Shown: positions 55,684 through 64,000 of the stretch, piece by piece
How the letters are laid out: every line of letters begins with the position of its first letter
Position numbering within the stretch: position 1 is the stretch's first letter
Assembly (NCBI GenBank): GCA_027919835.1
Contig: JANVFP010000004.1
Location: 992,001-1,056,000 of the forward strand
Length of the DNA: 64,000 bases
Direction of reading: 5' to 3'
Source: Lentinula raphanica
Lineage: Eukaryota; Basidiomycota; Agaricomycetes; Agaricales; Omphalotaceae
The notes under the pieces: generated by a model
The model's database searches: none
What the model saw: only the letters and a program-made list of their open reading frames with translations
What the model was told of the DNA's origin: nothing
Position numbers and translations under genes: made by a program

Positions 55684-56220
55684 ATGGAAGATGAGCAAAC
55701 GTACTCAGCGGCCAAAGAAGGCCTAGTTGTCGAGCAGAGCGAACAGCTCCAGGACGCTATCCACCTTGTGAACGACGAAGACGGCGAAGAGCAAAAGACG
55801 TCAACATTCACAGCATCTAAAGGAAAACAAAAAGCGACGATATCAACTCCAGCTCCAGGATCGTCTCCCAAACCCGAGATTCCGCCCTCTATTCTCTCGA
55901 CGCACGCTCTCTCGACATACACATGCCCGATATGCTTCTGTCCACCGACCAATGCGACGATGACGCACTGCGGCCACGTCGCATGTGGCTCGTGTCTGTT
56001 CATGGCTGTGAAGAGTGGTATGAGGAGGGAAGGGTTAATGGGAGGAGGTGGAGGAAGAGAGGGTGGACCAAGGTGTGTCTTTGTGTCTCTGTGAACGGGG
56101 TAATTCGATCTGAGGATTGATAGATGCCCTGTGTGTCGCGCAGAGATCCGAGGATGGGACGGCAAAGGCGGAGGGGTAATTGGTTTGGTTATGCAGGTGC
56201 AGAGCGTCATTGGGAGTTGA
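55684..56220 (+). CDS. RING-finger (C3HC4) protein, probable E3 ubiquitin ligase
   Basis: Exons 55684-56072 and 56124-56220 (51 bp intron inside the RING); total 161 aa if it starts MEDEQTYSAAKEG. The RING reads CPIC, then HCGHVACGSC, a Gly-rich loop (REGLMGGGGGREGGPR), and CPVC formed across the splice join. The layout is like Slx8/RNF4-type or other small RING ligases, with a disordered acidic N-terminus. The ATG lies only 143 bp from the end of the TIR element, so upstream exons or the promoter may have been lost. The stop codon lies inside the last exon of the convergent transporter gene. Confidence 0.7.
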
Positions 56221-58499
56221 TGGTGCCGTTAACGAGTTTGTCGATGAGCGCTTTGAGTCCAAGTTCTTCTTCAATCTAAATGCCAATGTTATATCACAAA
56301 CGTGTTAATTGTCAGGGTATTGGAACGCACTTGAGCCCTGAGCAGTCTTTCTCTCGTTCCTATCTCCCCAGAGCCTGAGCCTGACGCAGACCGCTCGAAT
56401 TCTGCAAATCTCCGGTCTACGTCTTCTAACGAAACGTTCGCGGTCTCTGGCACGGTGTATGTGACCCAGAGGTAGGCGAGGAAAGAAGCCGTGGCGAAGA
56501 GGGTGAACGTGCCGCTGTGTATTAATAACTACTGAGTTCAGTCAGCAGCAGAAAGAGAGAGAAAACATACGCAGGAGAGACATCTAATGCGACAGGCGTG
56601 ATCAGACCGACGAGGACTATGTAAAAACAAATCATGAAAGGATCCACATCACTTCTTATGGACGAAGGACGTAACGTACAGTTGTTCACCCATACAGAAG
56701 CTGTGGATAGTGCTACTCCTTTACTGCGAATGGAGAGAGGAAAGACTTCACTGGGAAGAACCCAGGTGAGAGGACCAAAGGACATGCCATATGCGGCGGT
56801 GAAGAGGTAGATGAATCTGTTTCGTTATAAGAGTTAGAATCAATGGATCAACAACTAGATAAGCGGTAACTCTTACCCAACACTTGTCCAGCTGGCAATA
56901 GGATGGGCTCTCCAATCCGAGGCAAACATATTGATCTAGAGAAACAAAAAAGCACGATCAGAGGTTTGACAAGTGCGATAAGGAAAAGGGAGAGACAGAC
57001 GAACCAGAAGAGCGACAGTGAGATGGGAAAACGACATGAAGATGCTGCCTGAGCGGAGTAGTGGACGACGGCCTACAAAGAAAGAACAGCTGAGTAATGA
57101 GAAGAGCGTGAAGAGATCCAAACAACTTACCCCATTGATCGATATACGCTATCACAGGCAACACAGCAATGAATTGGACAATTCCTATTCCACCAGATAC
57201 CAAAAGCGAAAGATCACCGGGTAGTTGGAGGGTTTGAATGAGGATGGGTCCATAGTAAAGCAGCGCGTTGATTCCACTCCATTCTAGAATGCATTCCATA
57301 AGCATTTACTCATCCTATCTCCTCAACCCGTCAAGGTACGTACGCTGGAAAAACGCAATGAGGACCCCAATGACCGTTCGCGAGCGATAAGGCTTGCGAA
57401 GAAGTGTTTTCCACGTCTGCCATTCGTGTTTAGTACCTGCGCTGAGGATCATCGTGGCCTCCACACGCATCTCGACAAACTCTACTTGGACCAGCCCGTC
57501 TTCTCGTGCTTCGGCCTCAGGCAGGTCTGGAAAGCGGAGACGGGCAAGAGTGGTGAGCGCCTCGTTGGGTTTGCCTTGTAACATGAGCAGACGAGGAGAT
57601 GCAGGGAGGAAGATACATCCGACGATGAGGATGATCCCCGGGATGAGCTGCACACCCAGTGGGATTCGCCACGATGCCGAACCAGGGACTAAAAGTGCGG
57701 ATGAATGAGCAAGAAGAGAGTACGTGAATGCATCTATGACTCACTTTCCCGAGTAAAATATCCCACCCAAAACCCAACCACGACACCGAACACGATTGCG
57801 AGCTGTTCGAGCGCCATCAAGGAACCCCGGACCTCGGCTGGACTGATTTCAGAGATGTAGAGCGGGGAAAGTGTGCTGAGGGCGCCGACGCCGATTCCGC
57901 CTATCGCACGACCGAGGAAGACGTGTGTGAGTGATTGAGCGAGGGATTGAAGGAGGGAGCCGAGAGTGAAGATGACTATTGGGATAGCATGAGTTCGTGA
58001 TGTTTTTCGGAGAGATACTTTGAGAACACGTACTACAGGAGATGAGTATCGAGGACTGTCTGGACACATTGTCTGCAAACATCCCAGCACAGAGTGCGCC
58101 AATGAGTCCGCCGAGTTCTAATACCGCAGCTAACACGAGGGATGATTTTAGAGGACAGGAAAGGAAAAAGAGAAACGAGGGATTTACTCATCAACCCTTC
58201 TTCAAACGGTGTCAAAGGCCAACGCGCGTTGAAATCTTTCATCACCAGTACATTCGCAATCTGGTCCGTCAATGGGGGGGACATTCATCACCTCACAGCA
58301 CTCCCAAACTCACCACACCCTGGTCATACCCGAAGCTCAACCCTCCGATGCTGGCAAACACAGCACAGAGTACTACGTACCGGTTGTGAGCGAGTCCAGC
58401 GAGACCTTTAGGACCGTATGCATACGTGTATGTTAAACTGTCAGAGTCGGCGTTGGTTATTTGGATTTGGCCATGTGGAAGGACAACCTCCTCGTCCAA
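56207..58499 (-). CDS. MFS sugar transporter
   Basis: Twelve exons: 58499-58314, 58260-58188, 58129-58034, 57975-57745, 57688-57344, 57283-57131, 57072-57005, 56935-56877, 56816-56680, 56616-56571, 56514-56331 and 56275-56207; introns are 53-69 bp. The product is about 548 aa. Signatures of the sugar porter family are GGLSFGYDQGV (helix 1), LGRAIGGIGVGALSTLSPLYISEISPAEVRG, PASPRLLMLQGKPNEAL, QQWSGINALLYYGP (helix 7), a GRRPLLRSGS loop and VPETANVSLEDVD after helix 12. It is a plasma-membrane hexose or quinate-type importer; the substrate cannot be read. The exon 7 donor is GTTCGT, a non-consensus form also used in the S genes. It looks intact. Confidence 0.88.
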
Positions 58500-58950
58500 T
58501 AGTTCTCTATAGCCAGCTGTCCTGGAACCAGTCTAATGTTGGTGAGTACGGGTGGTTGGGAATAGAGAACGTTTACCATTTGGGCAACGGAAGTGCGAAC
58601 ACTGGAGGTCCGAGGAAAAGGAAAGGTATTTAACCGGCCCGATGTACCGTCATCATCGTCAAGTCCTCGCGACCACAGTGATCCTCAGGGCTTTCTGATA
58701 AAAATTTTGTACATGATTATCTGTGCACACTAAAAAATAGGTCAACGTCTCACAGCTATCTCTTTTAGATCTTCTGTTTCATTCTGTCTTCGAACGCAGG
58801 TGCACGGGCCTTCGATTATTTTGGTTTGTCACAAACTCACGATCAAAAATATCGGAATTCCTTCATACTATTTCGTCTACATAGCATTGGGGAAAATTCG
58901 CCGAGAGTTGAGGAGAAAGACAACCACTACTACTGGCACCGCGGCAGAGC
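58500..58950. other. MFS upstream region, no gene seen
   Basis: Promoter-side spacer of the transporter; no motif was recognised with confidence. Confidence 0.3.
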
Positions 58951-58954
58951 CATG

Positions 58955-59291
58955 TTTTCTACTTTTGGAAAATGACGGGGAAATTCTTTCGGAAATCTGT
59001 GATTTTGTGAAAGATTTTCAACGTTGAAATACTCATTTTTGCCACTTTAGAATAGCATTGGGAAAAATTCTTCTTCTCAAGACTTTTCCAAAGCTGGAAA
59101 ACTAGGGTCCGCCCCGATCCGGGGCGCCCCGGGGTGGACCGAAATTTTCCAACTCTGGAAAAGTTTTGAGAAAACTGATTTTTGCTAAATTTCTTGCAGC
59201 GCAGCAAATTGTTGATATCCATATATTGAAAGGTTTACAGAAATCTGACTTTTCCCAAAACTTTTCCAATAACTTTTCCAAAAGTAGAAAA
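58955..59291. mobile_element. Foldback/MITE-like element
   Basis: An imperfect inverted repeat runs from TTTTCTACTTTTGG to its complement CCAAAAGTAGAAAA. Arms of about 150 bp contain matching CTTTTCCA and TTGAGAA pieces. The centre is GC-rich and palindromic (GGGGCGCCCCGGGG, about 59120-59136), flanked by GGGTCCGCC and GGTGGACC. No coding content. No target duplication was established. Confidence 0.5.
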
Positions 59292-59299
59292 AATCGGCC

Positions 59300-59560
59300 A
59301 GCCGCGGTGTGGAGGATTAGAGGAAAGGAGGAGTTGGCAGAATCTACAATACGTACGTCGTACATAAGTCAGTTTTAGTAACGACGAAGAATACCGTGCT
59401 AACTTGAACTGACCGTCTGTGAGAACTCAGACCACCGCTGTGGGCAGGTGGGCAGTAGGAACCGTGGAAATAGCACAGGCTGGCAGACACTATATGAAGA
59501 CACTGTCAATTGCGGGGAAGAAGACACCGATTTCATTACAACTGACCGCTCTGTCACTGT
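59300..59560. repeat. 3' flank of V1 shared with V2
   Basis: 59300-59390 (GGAGGATTAGAGGAAAGGAG, CATAAGTCAG) matches 61390-61500 downstream of V2, showing that the V1 and V2 units duplicated together with their 3' flanks. Confidence 0.45.
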
Positions 59561-59564
59561 GAAC

Positions 59565-60397
59565 TCAGGAATGGTGCGTCCATTTTGGCCAGTACCGTTT
59601 GACCCTCTGGGCAGTCGGGAGCTGATCTTCCCATCCTGTCTTCTTGACCCTTTTTGAATACACACTCAGACCCTTGCGAAGTTCATCTTCTTTCGTGTCC
59701 TTGCCGTCGTGAGTCTCTATTACCATAGCCCCTCCTTGCCCGTCACGGTAAAGGTACACTCGGAGTACAAGGTGCCCGAAATTGGGTGCATCGGGAACTG
59801 AGATCGTCAATCCCTTGTAACCCTTCAATATGTCCCAGGTCCACGGAAAGCACACCTGTTCTTTCAGCTTGACCTTGATTCCTTGACCCTTAGTCAAGGG
59901 ACTTTGTTCGTACAAGTAATCCAGAGCATACTGAGCAACCCAACTTGTGAAACGTACAATCTCCAGTTCGTTATCTTCAGCCTTAGAGCATGTTCCCCTT
60001 GGCCTCGTGCAGAATAAATAGTCTAATGGGATGGTCGCAGGCTGTTGCTCATGAACATCCAACTGGGTCTTCTGTTCAGGACTACTTGATGGGGGCTGCT
60101 GTTCAGGATGTCCATTGGATGGGGTCTGCTGTCCAGGATCATTCGACGGAGGAGTGGTCGAACCTAAGCCCCAAAGTGACCACCTGGGATGCAGGGGTCC
60201 CACAAGAACCTGGGAATGTTCGCCGTCTGAACTCAAAAGGGAACTGTCGCCCTGGCTTGGGGGGACCTGGGAGCAAATAGATTCGGCTTGAACCGCGTTG
60301 GACAAAGACATGTCTAGTAGTAGTAGCTCACATTTTCTACCGGCATCGCACACGCAGATGCAATGACCGGAACGATGACAAGCGTGGATAGACGCAT
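59565..60397 (-). CDS. V1: secreted protein with conserved C-terminal domain
   Basis: Exon 1 (60397-60332) encodes the signal MRLSTLVIVPVIASACAMP. A 65 bp phase-0 intron follows, then exon 2 (60266-59565); total 255 aa. A Pro/Gln/Ser-rich linker with short near-repeats (PEQQPPSSSPEQ) precedes a domain of about 130 residues: RFTSWVAQYALDYLYEQSP, then PWTWDILKGYKGLTISVPDA, then NFGHLVLRVYLYRDGQGGAM. The domain matches V2 and, more weakly, T1 and S1. The end is basic. It has the same core promoter as the S genes. Function unknown; expected to be secreted. Confidence 0.7.
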
Positions 60398-60677
60398 TCT
60401 GAACGTAAACTGTAATGGGGAGTTGATCTCGGGAGAACTGCTTTCGAATTGAAATGAGACTTGCCTTGATTGTTCTGAGCGATGGGCAAATCTACGAAAG
60501 TAGTAAGAGAGGGCAAGGGAATGAGTGATTCAGATATATAGAAATCATCAATCAGGCCGAGGCCCGAGACTCACAGCTCTTGTGTACGAGCGATATATAT
60601 GAAGTGCACAGTTGAAGTTGAAGTCAACAGAGTAGAAAGCTTGTTGATGAAACGCAGCGAGGAGGAATTAACCAGGA

Positions 60678-60729
60678 GTGACCGACCAGCAGTAACTGAG
60701 GTAAATCCGGATTGGGGCCCTTGGTTATA
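60678..60729 (-). promoter_or_regulatory. V1 core promoter
   Basis: A TATAACC box (60729-60723) and the start-site element (60700-60678) are identical over GACCGACCAGCAGTAACTGA to S1 and S3, although the coding regions are unrelated apart from a signal exon. It lies 300 bp upstream of the ATG with a probable 5' UTR intron. Confidence 0.6.
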
Positions 60730-60739
60730 ATTAATCTTT

Positions 60740-61655
60740 CATCAGCACTGCCGACTACTATACCCGTTGCCCAGTATGCCGTTTGGGTTAGTTCAGCAGA
60801 AAATACTCGCTCTGATCTGATAGTCGTTCTGGTCCTGGACCATCACAGAGCAGCATCTGAGCTGTTCAGTGTTGAACATATCAGTGGTTGGCAGTGGAGC
60901 CCGTCGGGGTTGCATGAGGTTGCAAACCTTCCTTGGACTTATAACATTGTATTCTCCACGGATTTGAGATGATAGAGCGAGTCCTCAGTCGATGTCATAA
61001 TTCATTGATATGAAGCGAACACGGTGAGGCAGTTACTAAAAGAGTAGACTGATGACTGAGGTCCTAGATAGGCAAAGACTCCATCACAAGCAAGCCAGGG
61101 GGTTGGCTGGTAAGCTAGAACTTGCTAGAGACTCGGAGTGTTCTTGAGCGGCCGCCAGCAGAAGCGAACTTTGACGGGGAGAAAGAGAAAGTGGTTAACC
61201 GGCGCGGTCACCGGTGATACCGTTTTCTCGTCCAAAGTGGGTCATAGCGCTGAGCTCTTGACCTATCTAGATTCTACACCATGTTCTCGAGACCAAGTAC
61301 CTAGGCTTTCGACGCTGGTTCATGACTTTCCATCTTACATGACACGATCAGAATTCCTTTGCGCATCTAATTGGAAAATACACTTCGGAGGATCGAGGGG
61401 AACAACGACTACAATTACCGGAGGACGGAGGATAGGAAAGGTGGAGTTCGCAGAACCTAGACATACGCATAACATAAGTCAACCACGGCAAAGGAAACAC
61501 TAGTAGTATCACTGACCAGATGAACTCGATACACCGTTGTTGGCAAGGGGAGGGTTGGGATTGGGCAAATGACAAGAATCTAGACAGTGTACGAACACAT
61601 AAGCTGATGACGGCGAAGAAAGTGATGATAAGACCGACCATCATGTAGGAGCTCA
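60740..61655. other. Region between V1 and V2, no gene seen
   Basis: It holds the V1 upstream region and the 3' flank of V2. The latter matches the 3' flank of V1 at 61390-61500. No gene was seen. Confidence 0.35.
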
Positions 61656-61661
61656 GTGATA

Positions 61662-62369
61662 TTAGAAGGGTTTCAGGAATAACTCAAGCTCAGAGGGAGT
61701 GAGCTCCTTTTCCCATCCTGAGGACAGGTCCTGTCGGTCAAACTTGGGCTCACTGCCCTTGCCGTAATAACCCATCATGTCCATTGAGCCTCCCCCAGGC
61801 GTACGGTAAAGGTGCACTTCCAGTACAACCGTCCCAAGCTTTGGTACTCCATAGATCCGGAAAACCACGCCGTCTTGTTCCACGAGATCTTCAAAGGTCC
61901 ACGGATAGTGCACCTTGTTGCCCAGCTTGAACTTGATTCCCGGACCCTCATTCCGGGAAATATCTTCGTAGAAGTTATCCACAGCGGACTCGACAATCCA
62001 ACGTGCGAATTTGTCAGCCCGCACATCTTGAGGACTATCAGGGTTCCCGCACTCAGTGCCCTTCCTGCAGAATTCACAGTTTTCGATGATCGTAGAATCC
62101 TTCGCCACGCTGCTCTGTTGACCATTCGGTACGGCGCTCTGTCGAATGGTTTTCCAAAGATTTGAGAGCCACCCCCAGGTCCCCGAAGGAACCTGGCCTT
62201 CCGAACTCGAAAGGGAACCGGCGCCCTTGCCTTGGTGAATCTAAATACAAACACAAAGCTTGAATGAAGTTGGAAAAGGATATGTCGACTGATGACTCAC
62301 ATTTTCTACTGGCATCGCCCACACAGCAGATGCAATGACCGGAACGATGACAAGTGTGGATAGACGCAT
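61662..62369 (-). CDS. V2: secreted protein with conserved C-terminal domain
   Basis: Exon 1 (62369-62301) encodes the signal MRLSTLVIVPVIASAVWAMP. A 60 bp phase-0 intron follows, then exon 2 (62240-61662); total 215 aa. After a short Ser/Gly/Trp-containing linker come Cys residues (NCEFCRKGTEC) and the family domain: ADKFARWIVESAVDNFYED, PWTFEDLVEQDGVVFRIYGV, KLGTVVLEVHLYRTPGGGSM. It is a tandem paralogue of V1 with nearly identical signal exons. Function unknown; expected to be secreted. Confidence 0.7.
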
Positions 62370-62608
62370 TCTAGACATAACGGGGAGTTGATCGAAGCAC
62401 TTCCTTCGAAACCAAATGAGACTTGCCTAGATTGTTGTGAGCGAAGCGCAAATCTATGTACATCGAAACGAAAGTTGAACCAATCAGATAGAAGTTATTT
62501 TTCAGTCTTGGACTCACAGGTTTGTGTACGAGCAAGATATGAGTGGACAGTTGAGGTCAACAAAGTGAAAAGTTTTGATAAAATGCAGCGAGGAGGAAGT
62601 AACCAGGA

Positions 62609-62661
62609 GTGACCGACCAGCAGTAACTGAGGGAAAGAGGTGCTTTGAGTCCTTGTTTATA
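62609..62661 (-). promoter_or_regulatory. V2 core promoter
   Basis: A TATAAAC box (62661-62655) and the start-site element (62631-62609) are identical to V1, S1 and S3 over the 20 bp core. Confidence 0.6.
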
Positions 62662-62669
62662 TGTAAGTC

Positions 62670-63630
62670 TTTTACTAGCAATCTGGGTTGGCAGCTGTTG
62701 GCAGCTGGTCGGAACAGCGGAAAAATATTCGCTTGATTTGATAGTCATATTAATCCCAGATAGCTTAGACAGACCAGGCTTCAATATCCCGTATGCTTGG
62801 CGTATTGAAAGCTATCGAACCGTTCTAAGTTTGAACAGGTTTGAAACTTTGAGCAGTTGAGCATAGCATGTCCCGTCGGGGCCGCCTTCCTTGCATCTAC
62901 CCACAACAGGAAGAACTTAGGAGATGACTGAGATGAGGCGGGTGAAAGATATCGATACGAGGTGAGTACGGTGAAGCAAGAGTGGTAACAGATGCTTGAG
63001 GTCCTGAGTGTCCAATAGCCATTGCACGCAAGCAAAGTGGAAGGTGTAGGAAGTTGGCAGTTGCCCATGGCAGGAGATGCGATGCTATGCGATGGAATCA
63101 TGAATGAACAAATGAACAGATATCCATTCATAGCTGAGGATTGTTGTCCCGGTGGATGTCCCTAGATAGAAGATGTCTTTGCCACTTAGGATGTCCGAAG
63201 GGTTCCTCTACATCCATTGGAGATGAAGCGATGTGGCCACACCTTGATATTTTTTCCTCCTTGATCAGCTTAACTCTCATCTTTTGGTGGCATTCTTCCA
63301 AATAGATATTCCGAGAGTTTGAGCGTGTCCATAGCTGTCCTTAGCCACTGGTGAGTATATGGTTCGGAAGTTGGCAACGTGAATTTTGGTCGGCGAGTTA
63401 GAACAAGGTTTGGTTTGGAACTCCGCTTGATCGCCAACCTTTGCCGACGGCATTCATGTGCGCCACATTTCTTTCTGCAGACTGTCGTCGACGTCGTGAC
63501 TCGCTGACAGTGAATCGCTCTTGACTTGAACAGTGACTATATCTTCACAGAAGTCACTGACTCGATTGCTTCGAGTCACTTCAAGTTTGCTCTATATCAC
63601 TCTACAACATCACTGGATATTGATTACTCT
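62670..63630. other. Region between V2 and the monooxygenase gene, no gene seen
   Basis: V2 upstream region and spacer. No gene, repeat or RNA was recognised. Confidence 0.35.
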
Positions 63631-63638
63631 TATGATCA

Positions 63639-63938
63639 TCACCCTTTCAAAAGCCTCGCTGCTCTGTCTAAATCTTCCTCAGCATCTTCTTCCCACCACG
63701 ACCAATTCATTGTGATAGTGGTGCGTAACAAGGAAAGCTGTTCGGGGCTTAGCTCTTCACCCATGCTTGTGATGTTCTCAAATCCAGGCGCATTCAGCTC
63801 ATAATGAAAGCCTTGATCGCGTGCGTTCCGTTGAACCATGTTGGCAAAGGGTTGTCGGACATGATTGTAGGCTTTGAGAATGGTTTCCCAGTTCTCGGCT
63901 CCTGCTTTCGAGAACAGGCGACCTAGGATATAACCATC
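63639..63938 (-). CDS. FAD-dependent monooxygenase, 3'-terminal exon (gene continues past the window)
   Basis: The last exon starts after a CTCTAG acceptor and reads DGYILGRLFSKAGAENWETI, then AYNHVRQPFANMVQRNARDQ and ends in a Trp/Glu/Asp-rich stretch (WSWWEEDAEEDLDRAARLL). The D-x-Y-x-LGRL start followed by Y-x-x-VRxPFAN-x-VQR is typical of the C-terminal part of salicylate hydroxylase-like class A flavin monooxygenases, where this Asp helps to bind FAD. The N-terminal Rossmann part lies beyond 64000. The substrate cannot be read. Confidence 0.75.
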   Translation of the reverse strand, partial: DGYILGRLFSKAGAENWETILKAYNHVRQPFANMVQRNARDQGFHYELNAPGFENITSMGEELSPEQLSLLRTTITMNWSWWEEDAEEDLDRAARLLKG

Positions 63939-64000
63939 CTAGAGATGAGATTGTAGGAAGCTTCAGCACCTCCGTCGTTGGGGAATTAGTATATTAGACT

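Overview
This window is chromosomal DNA of a basidiomycete fungus, most likely an Agaricomycete (mushroom-forming). The reasons are genes split by many 49-73 bp GT-AG introns with CTGAC/CTNAN branch sites, a DUF6535 membrane protein (a family known almost only from Agaricomycetes), a typical fungal sugar transporter with 12 exons, and a nested tyrosine-recombinase retrotransposon. No rRNA, tRNA or CRISPR was seen. I cannot name the species.

Layout. (1) 0.8-5.1 kb: two tandem reverse-strand genes (E1, E2) for proteins with a DEDDy-type 3'-5' exonuclease domain, a CxxC...CxxC site and a long charged tail. Further relatives lie at 27.3-28.3 kb (E3, reverse) and 42.3-44.1 kb (E4, forward), with two decayed copies near 36 kb and 38.8 kb. 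(2) 5.7-7.3 kb: an AT-rich stretch without genes. (3) 7.3-25.5 kb: an array of seven reverse-strand genes (S1-S7) for small secreted proteins. They share an almost invariant signal-peptide exon, a TATA box, a transcription-start element and a far-upstream element, but have very different mature proteins. In S3-S7 the downstream part is built from repeated phase-0 intron-exon modules. (4) 29.8-37.6 kb: three reverse-strand genes of a second secreted family (L1-L3); L2 carries a Pro/Gly/Tyr-rich tandem repeat. (5) 39.2-41.5 kb: a DUF6535 gene. (6) 44.6-46.0 kb: T1, a secreted protein with an internally duplicated domain. (7) 47.7-55.5 kb: a long-TIR DNA element with CACTA-like ends, interrupted by a degenerate Ngaro/PAT-type retrotransposon with split direct repeats. 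(8) 55.7-58.5 kb: a RING-finger gene and a convergent MFS sugar transporter whose coding ends overlap. (9) 59.6-62.4 kb: two tandem secreted genes (V1, V2) that use the same core promoter element as S1-S7. (10) 63.6 kb to the edge: the 3' end of a FAD-dependent monooxygenase gene.

How it fits together. The window behaves as a fast-evolving island of secreted-protein genes amplified by unequal exchange. Promoter, 5' UTR and signal exon are kept while the secreted part is shuffled and lengthened at phase-0 introns. S1, T1, V1 and V2 appear to share one C-terminal domain pattern, which would link three sub-clusters into one superfamily. The exonuclease paralogues also multiply and decay here, and one intact-looking copy (E1) has lost a catalytic Asp. 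Joint action of the two groups is not shown by the sequence. All functional statements rest on motif reading by eye; exon junctions were chosen by GT-AG sites, reading-frame closure and comparison between paralogues.
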